From Cellulophaga sp. HaHaR_3_176 (GTDB lineage Bacteria > Bacteroidota > Bacteroidia > Flavobacteriales > Flavobacteriaceae), in contig NZ_CP058990.1 in NCBI RefSeq assembly GCF_019021925.1, forward strand, positions 3,622,001-3,686,000: 64,000 nt of DNA, written 5' to 3'. Every line of letters begins with the position of its first letter. The first letter of the stretch is position 1. The notes beneath the pieces are model-generated. The model saw only the letters and a program-made list of their open reading frames with translations. It searched no databases and was not told the origin of the DNA. A program made the position numbers and the translations under genes. Positions 26,640 through 34,868 of the stretch are shown piece after piece.

Positions 26640-28493
26640 ATGGGTTTAGTAACCGCGAAAGAAGTAGCGAAAGCAATTAATTTAGAGAAGTACGGTTTTA
26701 TAGGTACTTTCATTGGTTGGGTGCTTTTAAAAGTAACCAGAATATCTAGTATAAATAAGTTTTACGATACAATTAAGCATCTTAATGGTCAAGAATATGC
26801 AGATGCGATTCTTTCTTATTATGAAATAAATTACGAAATACCAGAAGAAGATTTTAAAAGATTACCAAAAGATGGCGCATATGTAACGATATCAAATCAT
26901 CCTTTAGGTGCGATTGACGGTATTATTTTATTAAAATTAATGGCCGCCCAGCGAGAAGATTTTAAAATGATGACCAATTTTTTACTTCAAAGAATGGTCC
27001 CTATTGCTCCTTATATAATTCCTGTAAATCCTTTTGAGGGCCATAAAAGTGCAAAAAGTAGTGTAGCAGGTTTTAAAGCGGCATTAGTGCATTTGAAAAA
27101 TGGTCATCCACTAGGGATATTTCCTGCAGGTGAAGTTTCTACTCATAAAGATGAAAAATTAATAGTAGATAAGCCATGGGAAGAATCAGCTCTTAAATTG
27201 ATAAGAAAAGCAGAAGTGCCTGTTATACCTATTTATTTTCATGCAAGAAATAGTAGATTCTTTTATCGATTAGCAAAAATCAGTGGTGTTTTTAGAACAG
27301 CAAAAATACCTTCAGAAGTTTATACTCAAAAAAATAGACCAATTAAAGTTCGAATAGGCCAGCCTATTAGTGTGAAAGCGCAGAAAGAGCAAGAAACGCT
27401 AGTAGATTTTACTATTCTTTTACGCAGAAAAACATATATGTTATCTAACGCGTATGAAAAAGAAAGATTAACAGAGCGTATTAGAGAACAAATACCTACA
27501 TCTCTAAAAATTCCAAAAGCTCCGAGTGTAATTGCATCAGCAATTAGCCCGGAATTAATGGAAAAAGAAATAGTAGCACTTCGCGAAAAAGATTGTAGGC
27601 TTTTGCAAAGTAAAAACTACGAGGTTTTTTTAGGTGTTAAAAGTGACATGCCTTGCATTTTACAAGAAATAGGAAGGCAGCGCGAAGTAACATTTAGAGC
27701 AATAGGTGAGGGTACTAACAAGTCTATAGATTTAGATGAATTTGATAATTATTATCATCATCTTTTTCTGTGGGATGACAACGAAAAAGCTATTGTAGGT
27801 GCCTACCGTATGGGAATAGGGTCAGCTATTTACAAAAAATATGGTATTAACGGATTTTATTTACAAGATTTATTTAGGGTTGAACCTGAGTTATACCAAA
27901 TGATGAGCGAATCTATTGATATGGGGCGCGCTTATATTACAAAAGAATACCAACAAAAGCCTATGCCATTATTTTTACTTTGGAAAGGTATTGTTCATAC
28001 TACATTAAGGTTTCCAGAACATAAATATTTAATAGGTGGAGTTAGTATTAGTAATCAATTTTCTAACTTTTCAAAATCGTTAATGATTGAGTTTATGAAA
28101 TCTCATTATTACGACCCTTATGTAGCTCAATATATACACCCTAAAAAAGAATTTAAGGTTAAGTTAAAAGATGCAGATAAAGAATTTGTTTTTGATGAAA
28201 CTCAGGCAGATTTAAATAAATTTGATAGATTAATTGATGAGGTAGAGCCAGGTAACTTGCGTTTGCCTGTATTAATAAAAAAATATATTAAACAGAATGC
28301 AAAAGTGGTTGCATTTAATGTTGATCCTCTTTTTAATAATTCTGTTGATGGCCTAATGTATATTAAGATAGCAGATTTGCCAGAAAGCACAGTGAAGCCG
28401 GTTATGGAAGAGTTTCAGGCAGAGTTAGAGCGTAAATTGGCAAACGGTCAAGATCTTAATTTAAGTGATCCAGAAGATGATGAGTTGAGTTAA
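26640..28493 (+). CDS. olsF: Two-domain acyltransferase, OlsF-like (PlsC-type plus GNAT/hemolysin-type)
   Basis: 617 residues. The N half is a PlsC/LPLAT domain: 'VTISNHPLGAIDGIIL' (His87 and Asp93 with five residues between, as in hemolysin-type members) and 'GHPLGIFPAGEVS'. The C half (about 300-560) resembles the OlsB/hemolysin N-acyltransferase family ('VFLGVKSDMPCILQEIGRQREVTFR', 'IVGAYRMGIG', 'IDMGRAYI', 'YLIGGVSISNQF'). This arrangement matches OlsF, the bifunctional ornithine-lipid synthase described in Serratia and Flavobacterium johnsoniae: the C domain N-acylates ornithine and the N domain adds the second acyl chain. Symbol assigned by architecture; glycine-lipid or other aminolipid products are alternatives. 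Confidence 0.72.
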   Translation: MGLVTAKEVAKAINLEKYGFIGTFIGWVLLKVTRISSINKFYDTIKHLNGQEYADAILSYYEINYEIPEEDFKRLPKDGAYVTISNHPLGAIDGIILLKLMAAQREDFKMMTNFLLQRMVPIAPYIIPVNPFEGHKSAKSSVAGFKAALVHLKNGHPLGIFPAGEVSTHKDEKLIVDKPWEESALKLIRKAEVPVIPIYFHARNSRFFYRLAKISGVFRTAKIPSEVYTQKNRPIKVRIGQPISVKAQKEQETLVDFTILLRRKTYMLSNAYEKERLTERIREQIPTSLKIPKAPSVIASAISPELMEKEIVALREKDCRLLQSKNYEVFLGVKSDMPCILQEIGRQREVTFRAIGEGTNKSIDLDEFDNYYHHLFLWDDNEKAIVGAYRMGIGSAIYKKYGINGFYLQDLFRVEPELYQMMSESIDMGRAYITKEYQQKPMPLFLLWKGIVHTTLRFPEHKYLIGGVSISNQFSNFSKSLMIEFMKSHYYDPYVAQYIHPKKEFKVKLKDADKEFVFDETQADLNKFDRLIDEVEPGNLRLPVLIKKYIKQNAKVVAFNVDPLFNNSVDGLMYIKIADLPESTVKPVMEEFQAELERKLANGQDLNLSDPEDDELS

Positions 28494-28507
28494 ATTACGA
28501 TAGAAAT

Positions 28508-28541
28508 AAAAAAAGCCAAATCGTAAGATTTGGCTTTTTTT
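28508..28541. terminator. Terminator between the acyltransferase and the TM2 gene
   Basis: Arms 28508-28522 (aaaaaaagccaaatc) and 28527-28541 pair perfectly over 15 bases with a GTAA loop and a T run. It sits between convergent genes and is probably bidirectional. Confidence 0.9.
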
Positions 28542-28557
28542 ATAAGATGTACTTGTT

Positions 28558-28914
28558 TTAAAACCAAGGTTTTCTTCCTGCTTGGTATGTATTGTAAAAT
28601 TCTTCGTCAGATTTAGTTAAATATATAATGCCTTCTATTAAGCCGATTAAAGCAATAATTGATGTAGGTATACCACAAAGAAACCAACCTAAAACGCCAC
28701 ATACGGCCATAATAATTCCTTCTTTTTGATACCCTAAGATAAACTTATGTACACCTAACCAGCCCAATACTATTGCTAAAATACCAGCTAATATCTTTTT
28801 ATTCTCATCACCATTACCTAGGCTATTTAATCCTTGGTTAAATTCATTTGCGGTTTTTTTAGCACCATCTGCAAACTCGTTATGTTCTTGTTCTGTTTTG
28901 TTTTCTTCTGACAT
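28558..28914 (-). CDS. TM2 domain-containing membrane protein
   Basis: 118 residues: a polar, acidic N terminus (about 1-38), then the TM2 domain with two hydrophobic helices (ILAGILAIVLGWLGVHKFIL and IIMAVCGVLGWFLCGIPTSI), plus a third hydrophobic stretch 'IIALIGLIEGIIYL'. The 'GWLGVHKFILGYQKEGI' segment is the family signature. TM2 proteins are common and functionally unassigned. It is convergent with the acyltransferase gene; a hairpin lies upstream, belonging to the dehydrogenase gene. Confidence 0.88.
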   Translation of the reverse strand: MSEENKTEQEHNEFADGAKKTANEFNQGLNSLGNGDENKKILAGILAIVLGWLGVHKFILGYQKEGIIMAVCGVLGWFLCGIPTSIIALIGLIEGIIYLTKSDEEFYNTYQAGRKPWF

Positions 28915-29000
28915 TGGTTGAATATTTGTTGTTTAAGGGCTAAATGTAATAATTATTTAATTATTAGTGAAATACAGAGCTGTAAGGCTTTTAATATTTA

Positions 29001-29030
29001 GTTTTAATAAGGTGAAAATCTTATTAAAAC
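29001..29030 (-). terminator. Hairpin after the 2-hydroxyacid dehydrogenase gene
   Basis: gttttaataag (29001-29011) and its exact complement (29020-29030) enclose an 8-base loop, starting 6 bases past the dehydrogenase stop. It is AT-rich but perfect over 11 bases. Confidence 0.55.
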
Positions 29031-29036
29031 AATGAA

Positions 29037-29978
29037 TTAGTTTGTGAAATTTTCTTTCACTTTATCAACAACAGTTTGTGCGAGTTTAATTTTACTTTCA
29101 ACAGTCCACCCAGCAACATGCGGAGTTAAAAGAACGTTGTCAGCATCGATTAAATATTTGAAAGCATCTGGTAATTCATTATCAGTAAACATATTTTCGA
29201 AGGATGATTTTTCGTATTCTAAAACATCAAGTCCTGCACCAAGTATTTTCCCAGATTTTAATGCATTCACTAAATCTTGTGTAACAACACATTTGCCTCT
29301 TGCGGTATTTAATAACCAAAAATCATTTTTAAAACCTTCGATAAACTCAGTATTAATCATCTCTATTGTAGTTTCAGTTTGCGGAACGTGAAGACTTACA
29401 ACTTCGCATCTTTGTTGAAACTCCATAATACCCACTTGCCTTGCATTTTCGTCACCAACACCACCTTTTATATCATAACAGATAACATCAACATCAAAAC
29501 CTTTTAATTTTTTAGCAAAAGCTTTACCCATGTTGCCATATCCAATAATACCTACAGTTCTGCCGTCAAGTTCTATTCCTCTATTGCCTTCTCTATCCCA
29601 TTTACCGCTACGAACTTCTTTATCGGCAGAGTTAAGTTTATTAAATAAAGTTAGTAGCATGCCTAAACTATGCTCTCCAACAGCATTTCTATTACCTTCT
29701 GGTGCAGCTGCCAAAAATATGTTTTTACTTTTTGCATGAGCAATGTCAATATTTTCTAAACCAGCGCCAAGTCTGCCGATAAATTTTAAATTAGTTGCCT
29801 TGTCTAAAAAACGACTATCAATTGAAAATCTGCTGCGTATAATAATACCATCGTATTCATGTATTTTAGCTTCAATTTCCTGTTTGGTAGAGGTGTAATC
29901 TTCATCGTTAAAATAGCCAAGTTCATTAAACTGCTCTATAATTAAAGGGTGATTAACATCTAAATGCAATACTCGCAT
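29037..29978 (-). CDS. D-2-hydroxyacid dehydrogenase (phosphoglycerate dehydrogenase-like)
   Basis: 313 residues. The NAD-binding motif is TVGIIGYGNMGKAFAKKLKG; the catalytic Arg region is 'LLNTARGKCVV', the Glu region is 'LGAGLDVLEYE', and the His is in 'LLTPHVAGWTVES'. The fold and length fit the short SerA/hydroxypyruvate-reductase class without a C-terminal ACT domain. It reduces a 2-keto acid or oxidises a 2-hydroxy acid with NAD(H); the exact substrate is not decidable, and a serine-biosynthetic role is possible. It is preceded closely by a cupin gene (4-base gap), so the two are likely co-transcribed. Confidence 0.88.
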   Translation of the reverse strand: MRVLHLDVNHPLIIEQFNELGYFNDEDYTSTKQEIEAKIHEYDGIIIRSRFSIDSRFLDKATNLKFIGRLGAGLENIDIAHAKSKNIFLAAAPEGNRNAVGEHSLGMLLTLFNKLNSADKEVRSGKWDREGNRGIELDGRTVGIIGYGNMGKAFAKKLKGFDVDVICYDIKGGVGDENARQVGIMEFQQRCEVVSLHVPQTETTIEMINTEFIEGFKNDFWLLNTARGKCVVTQDLVNALKSGKILGAGLDVLEYEKSSFENMFTDNELPDAFKYLIDADNVLLTPHVAGWTVESKIKLAQTVVDKVKENFTN

Positions 29979-29982
29979 ATAT

Positions 29983-30348
29983 TTAAATTTTTGGGTAGTT
30001 AGTTTGTGTTAGTTCGTGTTTTGTTTCTCCGGTGTGTGAGGTATTCAATTGCTCAAATAACATGACTTCTACAATTTCATTATTTTTAGTCATTGGACAA
30101 TGTTCTACTCCTTTCGGAACTATAATGATTTCTCCTTCTTTTACAATCTCAGTTCTGTCTCTAAATTGCATGTATAGGGTACCTTTTAAAATTTGAAAAA
30201 GTTCATCTTCATTTTCATGTGCGTGCCATACAAATTCCCCTTGTAATTTAGCTAAAAGTACTTGCATATTATCTACAATACCAATCTGATGAGGATGCCA
30301 TGTTTTTTCAAATTCGGCATGTTTGTTTTTCAGATTAACTGTTTTCAT
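29983..30348 (-). CDS. Cupin domain protein
   Basis: 121 residues, a single small beta-barrel. The metal-binding motifs are visible: 'GEFVWHAHENEDELFQILKG' (H-x-H...E pattern) and 'PKGVEHCPMT' (final His). Such cupins bind a metal ion and act in small-molecule isomerisation, dioxygenation or sensing; the substrate is not predictable. It lies 4 bases ahead of the 2-hydroxyacid dehydrogenase gene and shares its direction. A perfect 15-base palindrome lies 15 bases upstream of its start. Confidence 0.88.
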   Translation of the reverse strand: MKTVNLKNKHAEFEKTWHPHQIGIVDNMQVLLAKLQGEFVWHAHENEDELFQILKGTLYMQFRDRTEIVKEGEIIIVPKGVEHCPMTKNNEIVEVMLFEQLNTSHTGETKHELTQTNYPKI

Positions 30349-30362
30349 ATATCAAAGGAGGT

Positions 30363-30377
30363 TTGATTTAAAATCAA
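30363..30377. promoter_or_regulatory. Palindromic operator-like site upstream of the cupin gene
   Basis: ttgattt-a-aaatcaa is a perfect 7-1-7 palindrome 15 bases upstream of the cupin ATG. Half-sites resemble FNR/CRP TTGAT..ATCAA, but the spacer is five bases rather than four, so another regulator is as likely. Confidence 0.35.
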
Positions 30378-30395
30378 GCTTAAATATAATAAAAA

Positions 30396-30427
30396 AAAGC
30401 ACCAACCGGATTTAGAGTTGATGCTTT
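30396..30427 (-). terminator. Terminator of the GNAT-nitrilase gene
   Basis: Arms 30396-30406 and 30417-30427 (aaagcaccaac with one mismatch) with a 10-base loop; read on the reverse strand it ends in a long T run (30391-30398). It follows the stop at 30459. Confidence 0.75.
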
Positions 30428-30458
30428 ATAACGTGTAACTATAATATTGTTTACTTAA

Positions 30459-31982
30459 TTACTTTTTTCGTAATTCAAATAAATCTTTTCTTCGGTCACG
30501 TAGGTTTTTAACACTACCAAATTGATTTAATTCACGTAGCAAATCAATATCAACATCAGCTATTAAAATCATCTCAGTATTAGGTGTAGCTTCTGCTTTT
30601 ATTCCATTTGCAGGAAAAGAAAAATCGCATGGAGTAAATACCATTGATTGTGCATATTGAATATCCATATTAGCTACTTTTGGTAAGTTACCTACACTAC
30701 CAGCTATAGCAACATAACATTCGTTTTCTATTGCTCTTGCTTGTGCACAATGTCTTACTCTTGAGTAGCCATTTTGAGTGTCTGTTAAAAAAGGTACGAA
30801 TAGAATATCCATTCCATCGTCAGCTAAAAGTCTACTAAGTTCTGGAAATTCAGAATCGTAACAGATTAATATCCCTATTTTACCACAATCGGTATCATAA
30901 CTTTTTAACTCTGTTCCGCCTTGCATACCCCAAACTCTTGCTTCGTCTGGTGTTACATGTAATTTTTCATAACGTTCAGTTGTACCATCTCGTCTGCATA
31001 AATAGCCAACATTATAAAGTAAATCATCTTTAAATTCAGGCATACTTCCTGAAATAATATTGATGTTATAAGATATGGCCAATTCAGAGAATTTTTTTAC
31101 AATTGAAGCAGTGTGTTTTGCAAGCTCTCTAATAGCATCAGACTCTTTCATGTGGTTGTTTTCGGCCATTAATGGGGCGTTGAAAAACTCAGGGAAAAGA
31201 GCAAAATCTGATCGGTAACCAGAAACTGAATCTACAAAGAACTCTACTTGCTGCATTAAATCATCTAAATTCTTATATGGGCGCATTTGCCATTGAATAA
31301 GACCTAAGCGAATTATCTTTTTCTTAGTAACCGCTTTTGGTTTATTTTTTTCATAATAAATGTTATCCCATTCTAATAAAACGGCATATTCATTAGATGC
31401 AGAATCACCTTCAAGATAACCTTTCATTACTTTTGAAGGGTGAAAATCATTAGAAATTTGAAAGTTTAATACAGGGTCATGTATCTCTTTACGTTTTACT
31501 TTTTCTATATATTCTTTTGGAGAAATCTCATGAGAATATTTGTGGAAATTAGGGATTCTACCTCCAAAGATAATACCTCTTAAATTCTCTCTTTCACATA
31601 ATTCTTTTCTGTAATCATAAAGTCTGCGACCTAATCGTAGACCTCTGTATTCTGATTTTATAAAAACCTCGATACCATATAAAACATCACCATCTTTTTT
31701 AAGGGTGCTAAAAGTAAAATCGCCAGTAACTTCACGATAAGTATGTGCTCTATCAAATTCAGAATAATCGACACGTAAAGCTAGTGCGCAGCCAGCCAAA
31801 TTACCATTTACTTTAATGACAACTTGCCCTTGATGAAATTCATTAATTAATAGTTGTATTAAGCTCTCTTTCCAATAGGCATTTTCCATATTTGGATAAG
31901 TCTCAATCATAGCTGATTTTAACTCTTGATAATCATCAATAGTTAAAAATTCAAGTTCAATATTTTCAATATTCTCTATCAT
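30459..31982 (-). CDS. GNAT acetyltransferase fused to a carbon-nitrogen hydrolase (nitrilase superfamily)
   Basis: 507 residues in two domains. About 1-215 is GNAT-like, with 'VLYGIEVFIKSEYRGLRLGRRLYDYRKELCE' as the acetyl-CoA loop. About 220-505 is a nitrilase-superfamily amidohydrolase with the Glu-Lys-Cys triad in 'FALFPEFFNAPLM', 'YEKLHVTPDE' and 'GILICYDSEFPELSRLL'. Such fusions are found in many bacteria and could couple acylation with amide hydrolysis; the substrate is not known. It has its own terminator. The upstream 125 bases before mgtE hold no clear consensus promoter (a spaced variant, TAATCTTTG, is present). Confidence 0.9.
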   Translation of the reverse strand: MIENIENIELEFLTIDDYQELKSAMIETYPNMENAYWKESLIQLLINEFHQGQVVIKVNGNLAGCALALRVDYSEFDRAHTYREVTGDFTFSTLKKDGDVLYGIEVFIKSEYRGLRLGRRLYDYRKELCERENLRGIIFGGRIPNFHKYSHEISPKEYIEKVKRKEIHDPVLNFQISNDFHPSKVMKGYLEGDSASNEYAVLLEWDNIYYEKNKPKAVTKKKIIRLGLIQWQMRPYKNLDDLMQQVEFFVDSVSGYRSDFALFPEFFNAPLMAENNHMKESDAIRELAKHTASIVKKFSELAISYNINIISGSMPEFKDDLLYNVGYLCRRDGTTERYEKLHVTPDEARVWGMQGGTELKSYDTDCGKIGILICYDSEFPELSRLLADDGMDILFVPFLTDTQNGYSRVRHCAQARAIENECYVAIAGSVGNLPKVANMDIQYAQSMVFTPCDFSFPANGIKAEATPNTEMILIADVDIDLLRELNQFGSVKNLRDRRKDLFELRKK

Positions 31983-32106
31983 ATCATTGTGCTAAAAACA
32001 GCGCAAAGATTACAACTTTTTTCAATAGAAAATACAATTGAATTAAATAAAATTAAAATTTCAATGATTTTTGTTTGAATGAATGATATTCAGGAGGTTA
32101 AGAGGC

Positions 32107-33462
32107 TTAAAAGCCAAGAATAATTTTTGCAATAGTGAAGTAAATTAAGATACCAATAACATCATTACTAGTGGTTATAAATGGACCTGTTGCAATAGCG
32201 GGATCAATACCTCTTTTGTTTAGGAAAATAGGAATAAAAGTACCAATTACTGCGGCATTTATTACAACAGTAACTAGTGCAATACCTACGGTTACAGAAA
32301 GTAAGTATGTGGTGTGAAATGCGAAATGACTTATAAAAAGAAAAACAATAGCTAAAGCAATACCGTTTACTAAACCTAATAATAACTCTTTACCTAATCG
32401 GCCCCAAATAGCACCTTTTATAGAATCATTTGCTAAGCCTTGAACAACAATTGCAGAAGATTGTACACCTACGTTACCAGCTGTAGCCTGCATTAATGGT
32501 ATAAATGAAAGTAGTATGGGAAAGTTGATAAAAGCGCCTTGAAAGCTGTTTATAATGCTTGCAGCACCTACGCCACCCATCATACCAATTGTGAGCCAAG
32601 GTAAACGAGCACGTGTTAAATCCCAAATACTATCATCAGCCTCTACATCTTTAGAGATACCGGCAGCCATTTGGTAATCTTTTTCAGCCTCTTCTCTAAT
32701 AACATCAACAATATCATCAATAGTAATACGACCAACTAAACGACCAATTTCATCAACAACAGGTATCGCTTCTAAATCATATTTAGACATTATTTTAGCA
32801 ACCTCTTCTGGTTTTTCATTAACATTTACAGAATCAACCTTTGAAATATAAATGTCTTTAATAGGTGATTTTGTAGATGTTGTCAATAAATCTTTTAATG
32901 AAAGTCTTCCTTTCAATTTTTCTTCATCATCAATAACGTAAATAGAATGTACACGAGTTACATTTTCTGCTTGAGATCGCATTTCTTTAACGCAGGTAAG
33001 TACATTCCAGTTTTCATTAACCTTAACGAGTTCTTTTGCCATAAGACCACCGGCAGAATTCTCATCATAACGAAGAAGATCTACAATGTCTTTAGCATGC
33101 TCCTTATCTTCTATTTCTGAAATTACCTGATTGACAATATCTTTAGGTAATTCACCAATAATATCAGCAGCATCATCGGTATCTAATTCATCTAACTCTT
33201 CGGCAATTTCTTTAGCAGAAAGCTTGCTTAAAATTCTTTCTCGAACATCTTCATTTAGCTCGGTAAGTATGTCAGATGTTTTGTCGCTATCTAAAAGTTT
33301 TATTAAATAGGTTGCTTCATCTTCATTTAACTCATCGATAATTTCAGCGATATCAGCGTAGTGAATATCGTTTAGTATCGAAGATAATTCTCCATCGTTA
33401 TTGTTAGCGATGTGTATTTCGATGCTTCCTATTAGCTCATCTGTGAGTTTAAATGGTATCAT
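32107..33462 (-). CDS. mgtE: Magnesium transporter MgtE
   Basis: 451 residues from the ATG at 33462 ([13 protein letters not shown]); a TTG two codons upstream is less likely. The N-terminal MgtE_N acidic helical domain ('[20 protein letters not shown]', '[18 protein letters not shown]') is followed by paired CBS domains (about 130-250) and a five-helix transmembrane domain (from '[20 protein letters not shown]' to '[16 protein letters not shown]'). It carries Mg2+ through the inner membrane, gated by Mg2+ binding to the cytosolic domains. The start overlaps the rsmA end by 14 bases, so the two are translationally coupled, a gene order seen often in Bacteroidota. Confidence 0.94.
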   Translation of the reverse strand: MIPFKLTDELIGSIEIHIANNNDGELSSILNDIHYADIAEIIDELNEDEATYLIKLLDSDKTSDILTELNEDVRERILSKLSAKEIAEELDELDTDDAADIIGELPKDIVNQVISEIEDKEHAKDIVDLLRYDENSAGGLMAKELVKVNENWNVLTCVKEMRSQAENVTRVHSIYVIDDEEKLKGRLSLKDLLTTSTKSPIKDIYISKVDSVNVNEKPEEVAKIMSKYDLEAIPVVDEIGRLVGRITIDDIVDVIREEAEKDYQMAAGISKDVEADDSIWDLTRARLPWLTIGMMGGVGAASIINSFQGAFINFPILLSFIPLMQATAGNVGVQSSAIVVQGLANDSIKGAIWGRLGKELLLGLVNGIALAIVFLFISHFAFHTTYLLSVTVGIALVTVVINAAVIGTFIPIFLNKRGIDPAIATGPFITTSNDVIGILIYFTIAKIILGF

Positions 33463-34315
33463 TCTCAATTTTATTAGTCAGCGCAATAAAGTCTGTTACT
33501 GATAATTGTTCAGGTCTTTTGTCAAAGATAGTATCTTCTTTTAGACTATCAGAAAGGTTGAATGTTTTTAAACTGTTACGAATTGTTTTTCTTCGTTGAT
33601 TAAAAGCTGCTTTTACAACTTTATAAAGCGCTTTTTCATCGCAATCAATAGTGATGTTTTCTTTTCTTGTTAATCGCAACACTCCAGAATCTACTTTTGG
33701 TGGCGGATTGAAAACATGGGGGTCTACAGTAAATAAGTATTCAGCATCATAAAATGCTTGAACTAAAACAGAAAGAATACCATAAGTTTTACTGCCTTCT
33801 TTTTCGCAAATACGTTTTGCAACTTCTTTTTGAAACATGCCTGTAAATTCAGGCACCAATTCTTTTATTTCTAAAAGCTTAAAAACTATTTGTGTAGATA
33901 TATTGTAAGGGAAATTACCTGTTATTGCAAACTGCTCATCACCAAATAATGTAGTGATATCGTATTTTAAAAAATCAGCTTCAAGTACATCAAATTTATT
34001 TTTTCGACCAATAAATTGTGGGTGTTCTAATAAAAAACTATCATTTAAATATATTATAGATTCAGAATCCAAATCCATAGCCACTAAATCTAATTTTTGT
34101 GTTAGTAAGTATTTAGTTAAAACACCTGTTCCTGGGCCAATTTCAATTGCATTTTTATACCCTTTTAAGGTTAGGGTTTCGGCAATTTGCCTTGCTATAT
34201 CTTCATCTTTTAAAAAGTGTTGCCCTAAATATTTTTTAGCCTTTACAGGACTAGCCTCTTTAAAAGTCTTTTTAGACTTATTTTTATTATAGCTATTGAA
34301 TTGTTTTTTGGCCAT
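33449..34315 (-). CDS. rsmA: 16S rRNA dimethyladenosine transferase
   Basis: 288 residues from the ATG at 34315 (an adjacent GTG at 34318 is one codon longer). It dimethylates two adjacent adenosines in the 3' hairpin of 16S rRNA during 30S maturation. Motifs: '[18 protein letters not shown]', SAM-binding '[16 protein letters not shown]', '[18 protein letters not shown]' (NLPY-type catalytic motif, here NFPY) and '[13 protein letters not shown]'. A Lys-rich N-terminal extension (about 25 residues) precedes the core. It overlaps mgtE downstream. Confidence 0.95.
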   Translation of the reverse strand: MAKKQFNSYNKNKSKKTFKEASPVKAKKYLGQHFLKDEDIARQIAETLTLKGYKNAIEIGPGTGVLTKYLLTQKLDLVAMDLDSESIIYLNDSFLLEHPQFIGRKNKFDVLEADFLKYDITTLFGDEQFAITGNFPYNISTQIVFKLLEIKELVPEFTGMFQKEVAKRICEKEGSKTYGILSVLVQAFYDAEYLFTVDPHVFNPPPKVDSGVLRLTRKENITIDCDEKALYKVVKAAFNQRRKTIRNSLKTFNLSDSLKEDTIFDKRPEQLSVTDFIALTNKIENDTI

Positions 34316-34456
34316 CACTTAATTTTATTTCTTTATCACATAGCATCAAGCTGTTATACTTGATTTTAAAAGCAATACCTCACAATAGTGAATTTCCTAC
34401 TTTTATATAAATTTAGTTGAATCCTATTTAAGATAATCACAACTAAAAAGAGAATA

Positions 34457-34768
34457 TTAATATTCGTTTACAACCTCTAATTCTGTTCTGAAGGCTAACA
34501 TTTTATCAGCAAAAAGCTTTAACCCTTCTTGTCGTAATCGAGGAGCATCTTCTTTATAATATTGTTCTAAAATTTCTTTTGATGTTGTTGTGTATTGAAC
34601 GGAATATGTTAATCCTCCCATTTCTTCTTCAACAAGTACTTTGCACATTTTAGCGGTGCTAAATTTGCCTGTTGCTAACATTTGAGGAATATGGTCTTCA
34701 CGCATCCATTTTAGCCAATCTTCATGAATAGATTCGTCGATATTTGAAGTTACATTGTATATATACAT
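34457..34768 (-). CDS. DUF4286 family protein
   Basis: 103 residues from the ATG at 34768 (MYIYNVTSNIDESIHEDW). This small family has a ferredoxin-like alpha-beta fold ('WMREDHIPQMLATGKFSTAK', 'YSVQYTTTSKEILEQYYKEDA'); its function is unknown. An apparent longer start at 34834 is excluded, because that TTG is the -33 element of a full promoter whose -7 box is 34804-34811. Conserved flavobacterial neighbours (TPR gene upstream, rsmA downstream) suggest it is a core gene. Confidence 0.85.
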   Translation of the reverse strand: MYIYNVTSNIDESIHEDWLKWMREDHIPQMLATGKFSTAKMCKVLVEEEMGGLTYSVQYTTTSKEILEQYYKEDAPRLRQEGLKLFADKMLAFRTELEVVNEY

Positions 34769-34803
34769 TTGATAAAAGTGTATTAGGTTTAAGGTAATAG
34801 CTG

Positions 34804-34834
34804 CAAAGGTAGCCGTAAAAAAGGGGAAGTTCAA
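34804..34834 (-). promoter_or_regulatory. Full promoter for the DUF4286 gene
   Basis: Reverse strand TTG (34832-34834), 20 bases, then TACCTTTG (34804-34811). This matches the Bacteroidota -33/-7 consensus and fixes the gene start at 34768. Confidence 0.7.
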
Positions 34835-34868
34835 AATATCAACTTTAAAAGACCTATAATTAGGTTTA

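Noticed and set aside
34769..34834. N-terminal extension of the DUF4286 protein (hydrophobic, signal-like)
   Set aside because: The TTG at 34834 is the -33 element of a full promoter, and the -7 box lies inside the extension, so it is not translated.
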